A DNA stretch of 64,000 bases from Nitrosomonas aestuarii. Its GTDB lineage: Bacteria; Pseudomonadota; Gammaproteobacteria; Burkholderiales; Nitrosomonadaceae. How positions within the stretch are numbered: position 1 is the stretch's first letter; every line of letters starts with the position of its first letter. The stretch spans positions 39,632 through 103,631 of the forward strand of contig NZ_QAAE01000012.1 of assembly GCF_003046585.1 (NCBI RefSeq), read 5' to 3'. Below, in pieces: positions 54,370 to 63,886 of this stretch. The notes beneath the pieces were generated by a model, which saw only the letters and a program-made list of their open reading frames with translations, was not told the DNA's origin and ran no database searches. The position numbers and the translations under genes are program-made.

Positions 54370-55314
54370 ATGCCGGTGACTGATACACAATTTCAAAGTT
54401 CTTGTTACCGTGGGCGCTTTGCGCCATCGCCGACCGGACCGCTTCATTTCGGCTCATTAGTTACTGCAGTCGGCAGTTATCTGGATGCCAAATCGCATCA
54501 CGGTGAATGGTTGATCAGAGTGGAAGACCTTGATACGCCGCGCGTAGTGCCTGGTGCGTCACGCGATATTCTGGTAATGCTGGAGAAATTGGGCATGGAA
54601 TGGGATGGTCAAGTAGTGTACCAGAGTCAGCGTCATGATTTATATAGTAGTGCGGTCTCTTTGCTTAATAAACGGGAGATGGTTTATCCTTGTGTCTGTT
54701 CGCGAAAGGAAATTGCCGATTCGAGCATAGTCGGTATCAGTGGCCCTATCTATCCGGGTACTTGCCGGGACAGTTTCAGGAATGCGCATAACTGGGTTAA
54801 GGATCGAAAGCAAAGTTCAGTGCGCATTAAAACCGATCAGCGTGTTGTGGCATTAACAGACCGTGTGCAGGGGGTTTTGTCCCAGCATATCGGCAAAGAT
54901 ATCGGAGACTTTGTTTTGCACCGTGCCGATGGCATTTTTGCTTATCAGTTGGCGGTAGTGGTCGATGATGCGCAGCAGAATATCACACATGTGGTGCGCG
55001 GCGCTGATTTGCTGGATTCAACACCGCGGCAGATATTTTTGCAGCAGCTTTTGGGGTATGCAACACCGGTTTATATGCATTTGCCAATTGTTACCAATGA
55101 CGGAGGCGAGAAACTCAGTAAGCAAACCTTTGCTGCACCTGTTGCGCAATTCAATGTATCATTTCAGTTAGTAGCTGCACTAAAATTTCTTGGTCAGAAT
55201 CCACCGCGGGAATTACTGGATTGTGATCTGAAAACATTCTGGCAGTGGGCCATTTCGCATTGGAATGCGGATAATGTGACAAAAACAGGCGTGCCCACAG
55301 TTTTTATGACATAA
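54370..55314 (+). CDS. gluQ: glutamyl-Q tRNA(Asp) synthetase
   Basis: 314 residues from ATG 54370, the start that gives the family N-terminus; a longer frame to 54292 is not used. HIGH-like 'FAPSPTGPLHFGSL', zinc Cys in 'CVCSRKEI' and 'YPGTC', KMSKS-like 'GEKLSKQT'. It lacks the anticodon-binding domain of GluRS, as expected. The enzyme attaches Glu to the queuosine of tRNA-Asp. The next gene starts 9 bp after its stop. Confidence 0.93.
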   Translation: MPVTDTQFQSSCYRGRFAPSPTGPLHFGSLVTAVGSYLDAKSHHGEWLIRVEDLDTPRVVPGASRDILVMLEKLGMEWDGQVVYQSQRHDLYSSAVSLLNKREMVYPCVCSRKEIADSSIVGISGPIYPGTCRDSFRNAHNWVKDRKQSSVRIKTDQRVVALTDRVQGVLSQHIGKDIGDFVLHRADGIFAYQLAVVVDDAQQNITHVVRGADLLDSTPRQIFLQQLLGYATPVYMHLPIVTNDGGEKLSKQTFAAPVAQFNVSFQLVAALKFLGQNPPRELLDCDLKTFWQWAISHWNADNVTKTGVPTVFMT

Positions 55315-55323
55315 GGAGAATTT

Positions 55324-56487
55324 GTGGTGCTATTGCCATTCTATATACCCGGTCAACGACGGACAAAAGTTGTGATTGTCGGTGGCGGCTATGCCGGATT
55401 GACGGCGCTGACAACCCTGAAGCAATATGCCTCCAATGTTGACATCACCATTATTGATCCCAGTGATCAACATCTTAAAGTTACGCATCTGCATGAGACG
55501 TTTCGCTATCCGTTATCGGATTTGCTTGTTTCTTTCAGTGTGCTGGAGTCACGTTTTAATTGTCGTCATATTCAGGCTGCGTTGGCTGTGACGGATGAAC
55601 TGCTGTTGCAATGGCAAGACCAAAAGAGCCTGGTGGTTGGCGATGAAAGGATTGATTTTGATTATTTGGTCGTGACTACGGGTGTAGATACGCGCACACA
55701 GCAGTGTGATCAAATAGAAAATGTTTTTACGTTGCAGCATTTTATGCAAACTCCAGGGACGGAATTGTTGCGTGAGCACTTAAGTAAGCTCGGTCAGGAT
55801 GAACCACTGATTTCTGTCGTTGGTGCGGGTGCAACAGGCATACAGTTTTTGTTTGAAATAAAACAGTTTTTGTGCAGGCAAAATATTAAAGCGAAATTGC
55901 GATTGATTCACTCAAGTGATCAGGTGCTTGCGCAGTTTCCACGTGGTTTCGATGCTTATGTACAATCCTGTATGCAGGATTTAAATATTGATTTTATACC
56001 TGATACACGTTATCGTGGACAGAATGATTGTAGCGTAATGCTTGAGGAAAAACAGACAGGCCGGTCTTTTGAGCTGACTTCGCATGCGACGTTTCTTTTT
56101 CTTGGAAAAAAACAGGAAAATATTTTGTCCGCAAACATGTTTGGGCAATCCGTAGTTAACCACCAGACATTGCAGAATATTTTCGTGGCGGGAGATTGTT
56201 CTGTTTATACAGCTTTTGGTTCGAATATTCAATCAGCGCAATCGGCTGTGCGTAAAGGAAAGCTGGTTGGCCGGAATATTTTGCGTCATTCAGGCATGCT
56301 GAAAATACTCGAACCCTACCTGCATCATGACATTGGATATGTCGTTAATCTTGGTCCATCAGATGCAGTCGGGTGGTTAATCACACAAGGCAATATTGTA
56401 ACGGGTATCCCTGCGCTTGCAATAAAAGAACTGGTAGAGGCGCAATATGATTTATTATTGATGGGGATAGATACTTATGTGGTTTAA
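55324..56487 (+). CDS. FAD-dependent pyridine nucleotide-disulfide oxidoreductase (NDH-2/AIF-like)
   Basis: 387 residues from GTG 55324 (or GTG 55327). N-terminal FAD motif 'VVIVGGGYAGLTAL', NAD motif 'ISVVGAGATGIQFLFE' (about residue 160), and the C-terminal FAD motif 'NIFVAGDCSVYTAFG'. No redox disulfide is visible. It resembles type II NADH dehydrogenases and AIFM2-like proteins, which reduce quinones. The C-terminus is hydrophobic enough for membrane association. It begins a three-gene unit with an SRPBCC protein and a LOV protein. Confidence 0.87.
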   Translation: MVLLPFYIPGQRRTKVVIVGGGYAGLTALTTLKQYASNVDITIIDPSDQHLKVTHLHETFRYPLSDLLVSFSVLESRFNCRHIQAALAVTDELLLQWQDQKSLVVGDERIDFDYLVVTTGVDTRTQQCDQIENVFTLQHFMQTPGTELLREHLSKLGQDEPLISVVGAGATGIQFLFEIKQFLCRQNIKAKLRLIHSSDQVLAQFPRGFDAYVQSCMQDLNIDFIPDTRYRGQNDCSVMLEEKQTGRSFELTSHATFLFLGKKQENILSANMFGQSVVNHQTLQNIFVAGDCSVYTAFGSNIQSAQSAVRKGKLVGRNILRHSGMLKILEPYLHHDIGYVVNLGPSDAVGWLITQGNIVTGIPALAIKELVEAQYDLLLMGIDTYVV

Positions 56488-56510
56488 GAATTTAACACAG
56501 GAGACTATTT

Positions 56511-56990
56511 ATGTTTGGTCTATTAAAACAAACCCCTGTTGCCGGTAAGGCCAATGCGCTGATTCGTAGTCCGTCTGACAAACTGTTTAATTTCATTGGC
56601 GTTGATTTGCTGACCAACTATCCGCGTTGGTCGCCAGAAGTTAAGGAACTCGAAAAGCTAACAGATGGCCCGGTTCAATTAGGAACGCAATGCCGTCAGG
56701 TCAGGGTTGATCAAGGAAATCGTTCGGAATCAACATTCAAGGTTAATGTGTTTGATGCCGGCGCACGCATCTGCTTTGAAGGTATTTCAAATCCTTATCG
56801 ATGTGACTATGTTATTGAAGCAGTCGATGAGGAAAGTAGTCGAATCACTTTTGTTTTTGAGCTGCTTGACCTGGAGTTACATATGAAACCATTTGAAAAG
56901 CTTGTTCGCATTGCTGTCCAAGACGGCACTGAAAGAACGGTGCATAATATAAAAAAAATAATTGAGGCTGAAAGTGCAGAAACTAATTGA
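56511..56990 (+). CDS. SRPBCC (START-like) ligand-binding protein
   Basis: 159 residues with the beta-alpha-beta helix-grip pattern: 'ANALIRSPSDKLFNFIG', a 'YPRWSPEVKEL' helix, antiparallel strands, and a long C-terminal helix after 'LELHMKPFEKLVRI'. The fold binds small hydrophobic ligands or acts as a cyclase/dehydratase. No catalytic residue stands out. It is 23 bp after the flavin oxidoreductase and 65 bp before the LOV gene. Confidence 0.72.
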   Translation: MFGLLKQTPVAGKANALIRSPSDKLFNFIGVDLLTNYPRWSPEVKELEKLTDGPVQLGTQCRQVRVDQGNRSESTFKVNVFDAGARICFEGISNPYRCDYVIEAVDEESSRITFVFELLDLELHMKPFEKLVRIAVQDGTERTVHNIKKIIEAESAETN

Positions 56991-57055
56991 CAGTATCTTG
57001 CATTGGAAAAATATGGTTTTGCTGTGTAACTTGAATATAAACTTGGAGAGATATT

Positions 57056-57508
57056 ATGGACTTTATCGTTGAAAAAGACCCTGGGTTGATTCCACAAGTA
57101 TTATCCAAAATTCTTGACTCATGTATTAACGGTGTTACATTGGCTGATCCCGATCTGGAAGATTTGCCGCTTGTATATGCGAATAAAGCATTCGAAAAAA
57201 TAACAGGTTATTCACAGGAAGAGACGCTGGGGAAAAACTGTCGGTTTTTGCAGGGCACGGATCGCGACCAGGAAGCAGTCTCTCAATTAAGAGCGGCGAT
57301 AAAAAATAAGGAACCCGTCGAAGTTACACTCAGAAATTATAAAAAAAATGGTGAGTTATTTTTTAATCATCTGATGATGATGCCGCTCTTTGATTCAAAA
57401 GGAAACCTGCTGTATTTCCTGGGTGTTCAATATGACGCAACCGAACAAGTCAAGGCGGATGAAGAAATCAAACGACTGAATGACCGTCTGGCATCGCTTG
57501 AAAAATAA
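57056..57508 (+). CDS. short LOV-domain blue-light photoreceptor
   Basis: 150 residues that are almost entirely a LOV-type PAS domain. The flavin-adduct Cys lies in 'GKNCRFLQG' (about residue 61), 'RAAIKNKEPVEVTLRNYKKNGELFFN' carries the Asn that contacts FMN (segment 'YKKNGELFFN'), and the switch Gln sits in 'YFLGVQYDAT'. All photoactive residues are kept. The C-terminal 'EIKRLNDRLASLEK' is a short coiled coil suited to dimerisation, with no output domain, as in the short LOV proteins of Pseudomonas. It probably senses blue light or redox and may signal to its two co-operonic partners. Confidence 0.93.
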   Translation: MDFIVEKDPGLIPQVLSKILDSCINGVTLADPDLEDLPLVYANKAFEKITGYSQEETLGKNCRFLQGTDRDQEAVSQLRAAIKNKEPVEVTLRNYKKNGELFFNHLMMMPLFDSKGNLLYFLGVQYDATEQVKADEEIKRLNDRLASLEK

Positions 57509-57666
57509 AGCGGTGGTTCAATACTGGAATAAATAACATTCTTATATTGTTAAAACAGAAAATTCATACGTAGTGGAGTGCTGTTTATTGGCCGCATGAT
57601 AAATACTTGCGGACAAAGGTACTGGCGAAAATTTGTATGAAAGGGTATGATACGCGCTTCACGAGG

Positions 57667-57756
57667 GGAGGTGTGGCCGAGTGGTTTAAGGCAGCAGTCT
57701 TGAAAACTGCCGTAGGGGTGACTCTACCGTGAGTTCGAATCTCACCGCCTCCGCCA
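57667..57756 (+). tRNA. tRNA-Ser (TGA)
   Basis: 90 bases including encoded CCA. The acceptor stem GGAGGTG pairs with CGCCTCC, with one T-G pair. The anticodon loop CTTGAAA gives TGA, for serine codons UCA/UCG. A long variable arm ('GTAGGGGTGACTCTACC') and the T-loop GTTCGAATC fit a class II tRNA. It marks the start of the accessory region. Confidence 0.97.
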
Positions 57757-58565
57757 ATAATATAATGTAATTATATAAAAAATATAAAAGGTTAGTAAAT
57801 CTACCCATCTTCGGTCGGCGGTTAGTAATTAACATTTCTGGATGAATTAAGCGGATAAGACAAGCCCTAAATCTTGTCTGGTGCTGCTAACGTAATGGCT
57901 TTGATACAGTCATACGGCTCAAAGAGACACTCACTAAACTACCCGCCTAGCCAACAACCGCTTGATGAACTGTTGCTATTTGCACCTGAATTTGCTGAAT
58001 CACTAAAGTTGAATGGCAAGTGGCGGGGCTGGTGCTCAAGGTTAAATCAGGCATTTTTTATATGAATCAGCGCTTCTGCTCGAATTGGAATGCTCAAATA
58101 GCAGTATTTCTGTCAAAGTCTGGCACAAATTTGACACAGTCAGTTTTGAGGCCTGTTAAAACGTAAAAACTTTCTAGCAAGCATTGCTGAAATATTATTC
58201 AGTTACAGAAAAACCTTGCATGAAGAAAAACCTTAAACAACTGAATAGACTATCATATAAAACAAAGAAGGTTAAAGCCCATGTTGTCAATCGGTAAGCA
58301 AAATGCACATGTATTTTGTTTCAATCGATGCTGAGAAGTTTCGATGTTGGAATGTTAAATACCTGACATCTGGTCTGAGCATTCTTGAGGGTATTACCAA
58401 GTTAAGTAAATTTGCATAAAAACTGGTCAATACACGAATTTTCAACTCATTGATTGTTAAATACTCATAATACTGGCTCGAGGTGGAAAATCAGTCCAAT
58501 TTAACTTAACTTAACCTGGCAATACCCCCAGAACCAATTTAAAGTTCAGCTATTTCAATGCTGAA
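57757..58565. other. gene-poor accessory stretch
   Basis: About 800 bp downstream of tRNA-Ser. I see no intact gene. A 64-codon frame at 57874-58065 has a compact protein-like composition ('LDELLLFAPEFAESLKLNGKW') but matches nothing known and may be a fragment. The tRNA 3' end does not recur within the window, so no attachment site pair is visible. Confidence 0.4.
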
Positions 58566-58598
58566 GAAAAAAAATTACTTCTCATCTCGCTAGAGATG
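58566..58598 (-). terminator. terminator for the toxin-antitoxin unit (minus strand)
   Basis: Read on the minus strand, CATCTC-TAGC-GAGATG forms a six-pair hairpin followed by AGAAGTAA and eight Ts. It lies about 40 bp after the toxin frame's stop. The gap between stem and T run lowers confidence. Confidence 0.45.
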
Positions 58599-58636
58599 GC
58601 GATAAAAACCCGAAGACCAGTAGTTTCAAGCTAGCC

Positions 58637-58858
58637 TTATCGAGAATACGATATGCGAGCATGCACAATTGGTTTGATAAACTGTATTAGTTCCGATAAA
58701 CGGAATTTATAGACCCGGATTCCAAGCAGGTCGTCTACTTTTGCTTCACCGCAATCAGGGTTTGATGCAATGGTACGCACTGCTTCATCAAGATCAGATT
58801 TATGCGGTGGATGCTGCTTCTTTACAACGCTCAAATGTGGGCGTGACATAAAACGCAT
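58637..58858 (-). CDS. RelE/ParE-like toxin, C-terminally truncated
   Basis: 73 residues. The middle 'DEAVRTIASNPDCGEAKVDDLLGIRVYKFRLS' (read as 'DEAVRTIASNPDCGE' and 'LLGIRVYKFRLS') matches RelE/ParE toxins. A full member continues with an extra beta-sheet and the active-site tail; here the sequence loses resemblance after 'YKFRLSELIQF' and stops. It is likely a decayed or truncated toxin. The ATG overlaps the antitoxin stop. Confidence 0.65.
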   Translation of the reverse strand: MRFMSRPHLSVVKKQHPPHKSDLDEAVRTIASNPDCGEAKVDDLLGIRVYKFRLSELIQFIKPIVHARISYSR

Positions 58859-59067
58859 CAGCCGAACTTGTACTCACCCGTTAACTTTTCCTGATCGGCA
58901 ATCAGTATGTCGCGGATCATGGTAAACGGCAAATCAGGATTCTCCTCTGCAATCTTGCCAATTTGTGACCAGTATTCGATATGCTTGGGTAGCGAGCTGT
59001 GTTGTGTTTGCGCGTAGCGTTTGGCCTCGGCCACCAGGCTCTTTGATAGTTTTACGTTTACAGACAT
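58858..59067 (-). CDS. ParD-like antitoxin
   Basis: 69 residues. 'SVNVKLSKSLVAEAKRYAQTQHSS' begins a ribbon-helix-helix-like N-terminus (short form 'KLSKSLVAEAKRYAQ'), followed by 'PKHIEYWSQIGKIAEENPDLPF' (short form 'HIEYWSQIGKIAEENPD') and the ending 'EYKFG'. This is the ParD-like antitoxin family. It would bind its toxin and repress the operon. Antitoxin comes first, sharing bases with the toxin start, the normal order. Confidence 0.82.
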   Translation of the reverse strand: MSVNVKLSKSLVAEAKRYAQTQHSSLPKHIEYWSQIGKIAEENPDLPFTMIRDILIADQEKLTGEYKFG

Positions 59068-59219
59068 GCTGGTAAAAGGCTCATTTTAGCTTAATTAGTT
59101 CCTTCAAGGAACGTGGCAAGGATTTTGTCATTAATTTTGGTGCTGAATCGCCTCGGGTTTGCAGCAGACTCTATTTCTTGAGAGGATAGGGTCATGAGAA
59201 AATAAGTAAGCTGTTTGCT

Positions 59220-59862
<643 letters not shown>

Positions 59863-60342
59863 AAGTGTGCCAGTTAAGATGGTGGTTTCAATTACAGGAA
59901 GAATCTAGGGTTCGAGTGGAAGGATTCTAATCCTAGAGCGCAAATAGTCCAAAAAAGTCGGGTCGATTCAGTGAATGGGACAGTCTCTGAGCGATAAATT
60001 TTGCCACCATCACTTTGTTAATATGTCACGCTGATTGCCGATCCCAGCGGTTTCCTCAACAGCAGAAAGCAGTCTGTTCGTCATTTGCCTGTACGCGCCG
60101 CAGGTGCTTGAGTTGCGCAAACATGCACTAGTACTCCATCAATTCATCATCTTTGGATTGATAGAGTAAACCTGAAACGAGTAAGCAACAAAATGATGGT
60201 CGTTCGGAGTTGCTTTCTTGCCGACTTTGAATCGCTTCTTAACATGGTTTTGACATTGTCTTGGTTATAATAATGTTGAGCACATACAAGTTATGAGCTG
60301 TAGGTAAGCACACTTAATGAAGTTTTACATCAGCAGTTTTTT
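59863..60342. other. intergenic region, no gene seen
   Basis: About 480 bp between the IS3 relic and the regulator's upstream palindrome. Several short open frames but nothing recognisable. It may contain the remaining, unrecognisable parts of old insertions. Confidence 0.4.
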
Positions 60343-60369
60343 GTCAAAATATATGTAAAATATTTTGAC
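60343..60369. promoter_or_regulatory. 10-bp perfect inverted repeat, possible operator
   Basis: GTCAAAATAT, seven spacer bases, then ATATTTTGAC. The two arms are exact complements. It lies 113 bp before the response regulator start. It could be an operator or an RNA hairpin; no promoter hexamers are clear around it. Confidence 0.5.
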
Positions 60370-60481
60370 GATTCATTTGTTTATGGAGAAAGTGGGTATG
60401 CACGGGCTTCTATATTCAATTGGTATTTCGCTGTCATTTCATATCAACTGTCAGTTTTAAAATTATGTCAGGTATACACTC

Positions 60482-61186
60482 ATGCAAGTACTGATCATAG
60501 AGGATAATCAAGATATCGCTGCCAGCATCTATGATTATTTTGAATCATTAGGTTACATAGCCGATACGGCGGCTGATGGTGTCACTGGTTTGCATCTGGC
60601 GCTTGCAAAGGACTATAACGCGATTATTTTGGATCTGGGTTTGCCAGGTATAGATGGTTACGAGCTATGCCGCCGGCTTCGTCAAGATGCGCATCAGGCA
60701 GTTCCAGTTATCATGCTGACTGCTAGAGATACGTTTGAGAATGAATTAGAAGGCTTCAATTCCGGTGCTGATGACTATTTAATAAAACCTTTTGCGCTAA
60801 AAGACCTGGCCATGCGTGTGAAAATATTGTCAGAACGGATTAACCGTCTGCCAGCAACTTCACCATTAGTAGTTGGTGATCTCTCGCTTCATCCGAGTAC
60901 AGGTGAAGTATACAGAGCAGGTAAGAAAATTATTCTCAATCCAACGTTGTTTCGGCTGTTGGCTTATTTGATGAAAAATCCCCATCGTGTCATCAAATGC
61001 GAGGAAATTGAGTATGCGATCTGGCAGGACAATCCGCCGGATAGTAATGCGTTACGTGCTCATATTTCCAATCTGCGTCGGATTATAGACAAACCGTTTG
61101 GGCATCCTTTTATACATACTGTGCGAGGTTGCGGCTACAAGCTAACGGATAAAAAAAGTGTAAGGTTGTTTCGAGAAACAGTATGA
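60482..61186 (+). CDS. OmpR-family response regulator (orphan)
   Basis: 234 residues. The receiver domain has acidic 'EDN' at the N-terminus, phospho-acceptor Asp in 'IILDLGLPGIDGYE' (about residue 51), Thr in 'MLTARD' and Lys in 'DYLIKPF'. The C-terminal winged helix ends 'HPFIHTVRGCGYKL', typical of OmpR/QseB/PmrA-type DNA binders. No histidine kinase gene is next to it in the window. The YfdX gene 578 bp downstream may be its target. Confidence 0.92.
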   Translation: MQVLIIEDNQDIAASIYDYFESLGYIADTAADGVTGLHLALAKDYNAIILDLGLPGIDGYELCRRLRQDAHQAVPVIMLTARDTFENELEGFNSGADDYLIKPFALKDLAMRVKILSERINRLPATSPLVVGDLSLHPSTGEVYRAGKKIILNPTLFRLLAYLMKNPHRVIKCEEIEYAIWQDNPPDSNALRAHISNLRRIIDKPFGHPFIHTVRGCGYKLTDKKSVRLFRETV

Positions 61187-61764
61187 GCGATTGCAATAAG
61201 TCTCATCGTTTCAATGAAAATAGTTCATGAAGGTATTGTGAGAAGGAAAGGACTTACCTGACTATTTTCTATAATGCACTGGAATTCTTATCAGACTCGA
61301 TACTGGATTCTTTGGGTATACTCATCCTGGCTTTTGGTGGACAAAACCGGTGAGATTGATGAATATTTTGGTAATCCCCCCGAAAAATAATCGAAGACAA
61401 AGCGGTTTCGCTTCGATGGTTTGCCTGACTCGGTATTTTCTTTCCAGACTTTCTACCTACGACTTTGTCGTCCGGTGCAGCCACAAGAAAGTGGAGAAAG
61501 TGGATTGTGCGCATGCAGAGCTATAAGTGGTATTTTTCGGAGGGGATTGCCGGATACATTTACTGATTCAACTCCTTTTGGAGTGCTGATGAAGTGAAAA
61601 TAGTTCAACATTTCTACGATAACTTGTAAAAACATACTCATTTTTAACAAAACTTTAACATGTTTTTTGCGTGGTGTTTGCATGAGTGTTTTTAAAATTT
61701 GTGTCACGTTCGGTGATATGTTGTTGTCACCACGTGGGGCCTTTTAACAGTTAGGAGAAATGAC
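61187..61764. other. intergenic region with a matching pair of inverted ends
   Basis: No convincing gene. GGTAATCCCCCCGAAAAATA at 61370-61389 and, in opposite orientation, TATTTTTCGGAGGGGATTGCC at 61531-61551 match in about 17 of 20 positions, enclosing about 180 bp. This is the shape of a small non-autonomous element or the ends of a deleted insertion. The yfdX promoter probably lies at 61640-61750. Confidence 0.45.
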
Positions 61765-62640
61765 ATGAACAGAACTATATTCACCTGCGGGGTAATGCTA
61801 GCTGCCATACTGTTGCAACCAACCCTGATATTTGCTTCGGATTCGTCAAATGGCGCTGCATTAAAAGATAGCGCGCAAATGGGGCTGAAGCATGAAGACA
61901 CGCAGTCGCGAGCGCACAAAATGATGGCGCACACTAATCTGGCCAAACTTGCATTGAGAATCAGACTTCCGCGCCAGGCAATGCATCATATTGAAAAAGC
62001 GCAGTTTCTTAATGCCCAATTAGAAACAGATTATCCATCGCAAACGATAAATTCTAAATTCACTTATGGAAAAGTAGTCTATGTGAAAAACCAGGAAGTT
62101 ATTAATCATTACGTCCCAGTGATAGACGATGTGTTGCTGATTAGCGATTATGAGCCGATTTTTAATCAATTAAGTAGGCTGCCTTTTAGAGAAACCAGTG
62201 CCAGTGTGGTTTACGTGAGCCTTTCGATGGACTTGGATAAAATAAAAGCAGCGCTTGATGCGGCAGTAACAGATATTAAGAAACAGGAATACAATATTGC
62301 GCAGGAAGTGCTTACCTCAGCTTTTGAGGGATCTGTTATCAATGAAACAACAATAGATGAGCCAGTAGCCGCAATTTCAGAAAACCTGGCGCTTGCCAAG
62401 GCATTCTTAAATAATAAGCAGTATGATAAAACACGTACGACCTTTAAGAATGTCCATGCGCGTCTTGACAGTATCAGCAACACGAAGCTCTCTGAAGTAG
62501 AAAAGGATGACATCAACAGGCTTTCGCAGGATTTCCATCAATTGCAGGCGGAGTTAAGAGGGAAAGACCCGATGATGACTCAAAGTATCAGTGATCGGTT
62601 TGATAACCTGCGAAAAGCTTTTAGAAACTGGTTTGGTTAA
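61765..62640 (+). CDS. YfdX-family periplasmic protein
   Basis: 291 residues with a signal peptide ('FTCGVMLAAILLQPTLIFAS', in short 'MLAAILLQPTLIFA') cleaved near residue 25. The mature part is mostly helical, with 'NLAKLALRIRLPRQAMHHIEKAQF' (short form 'LPRQAMHHIEKAQF') and 'AKAFLNNKQYDKTRTTFKNVHARLD' (short form 'FLNNKQYDKTRTTF') repeats, the pattern of YfdX. YfdX in enterobacteria is an acid-stress/EvgA-linked protein with little defined biochemistry. It has a good ribosome site and its own terminator. Confidence 0.8.
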   Translation: MNRTIFTCGVMLAAILLQPTLIFASDSSNGAALKDSAQMGLKHEDTQSRAHKMMAHTNLAKLALRIRLPRQAMHHIEKAQFLNAQLETDYPSQTINSKFTYGKVVYVKNQEVINHYVPVIDDVLLISDYEPIFNQLSRLPFRETSASVVYVSLSMDLDKIKAALDAAVTDIKKQEYNIAQEVLTSAFEGSVINETTIDEPVAAISENLALAKAFLNNKQYDKTRTTFKNVHARLDSISNTKLSEVEKDDINRLSQDFHQLQAELRGKDPMMTQSISDRFDNLRKAFRNWFG

Positions 62641-62657
62641 CTTGCAACCTGAGGCCG

Positions 62658-62697
62658 GAGGGGACATCGGATACCGAGTCTCCTCTCTCAAATTTTT
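62658..62697 (+). terminator. terminator after yfdX
   Basis: GAGGGGAC...CGG-ATA-CCG...GTCTCCTC forms an imperfect stem of about 11 pairs, followed by TCTCAAATTTTT. It begins 17 bp after the yfdX stop. Confidence 0.55.
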
Positions 62698-62793
62698 ATT
62701 CGTTTGGATCAGATAGCCAGAGTCTGTGCAAAAATGCGCGTTCTCCCTTTGCAGTAGTGGCATAGCGTCTTAAGAATATAAGGAGTGCTGGAA

Positions 62794-63886
62794 ATGAATC
62801 AACAGCTAGAAGCAAAAATTGTCAAACCGAAATTGGGTTTGTTGAAACTCGTCAAGCAGTTCAATAATGTTCAGAAAGCCTGTGAAATTATGGGTTATAG
62901 TCGAGACAGTTATTATCGATTCAAGAAGCTGCATGATCAGGGTGGAGAAGCTGCATTATTAGAAATCAGCCGCAAGAAGCCAATTAAAAAAAACCGGGTA
63001 AAGCCGTATGTTGAGCAAGCGGTGGTCGATATGGCGTATAAATATCCGTCCTTTGGACAGCACAAAGTTGCCAATGAATTAAAACTTCAGGGGGTGACAG
63101 TATCTGCTAGCGGTGTCAGATCAATCTGGTTGCGGCATAATCTGGAGTGTTTCAAGAAACGGCTGTCAGCATTGGAAAAAAAATTAAGCAAGATTGCAGT
63201 GCTTTGACAAAACCTCAGTTACAGACATTGGAAAAAATAACGAAAAGAAAAAAAGCGTACGAGGAAGTCGATATGCATTACCTGGGTTATCTGGGCATAC
63301 AAAATACATATTATGTTGGCTGTATCAAAGGCGTTGGTAAAATCTACCAACAGACTTTTATCGATACGTATTCCCGGCTGGCTATTGTCAAACTCTATGC
63401 CGACAAAAACGCCCAGATGATTGATGATCTGCTCAAAGACCGAGTCATTCCTTTATTCGACAAGCAGAATGTCCCCTTGCTGCGAATCCAGACTGATGGG
63501 GGAACTGAATATTGCGGTAAAAAAGAAACGCATACTATCAACACTATTTAAAACTCAAAGGTATTGATCATACTAAAGTCAAAACCTATAGCCCGCAGAC
63601 TAATGGAATTTGTGAGCGTTTTCATAAAACAATGAAAAAAGAGTGCTATGACGTCATGTTTCGTAGCAAAATTTATCAAAATTTATATGAGATTCAGCAG
63701 GATGTTGATTGTTGGATGACGTTTTATAATAAAGAACGACCCCATTCAGGAAAACACTGCTACGGTAAAATACCCTGGCAAAGCTGGATGGACGGCAGGG
63801 TACTGACAAAAGGCAGACAGTTTGATCACTTTTTTATACCTGCGGACAGTCAGTCTCCTCCGAAAAGTATCTTGGTAAAACCATAA
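62794..63886 (+). mobile_element. IS481-family transposase, frameshifted (ends near window end)
   Basis: Three frames cover one transposase: an N-terminal helix-turn-helix with 'KACEIMGYSRDSYYRFKKL'; an RNase-H-like core with Asp in 'EEVDMHYLG' and 'RIQTDGGTEYCG'; and a third piece with Glu in 'GICERFHKTMKKECYD' and 'WMTFYNKERPHSGK'. Frame shifts near 63180 and 63530 break it, so it should not be active unless frameshifting occurs, which is not usual for IS481. ATG 62794 has AAGGAG upstream. Inverted ends could not be fixed reliably. Confidence 0.85.

Noticed and set aside
57667..57756. Integration site (attL/attR pair) at tRNA-Ser
   Set aside because: The tRNA 3' end sequence does not recur in the window and no integrase gene is seen.
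58637..58858. Calling the toxin intact
   Set aside because: The C-terminal part of the RelE/ParE fold is missing, and no shifted frame restores it.
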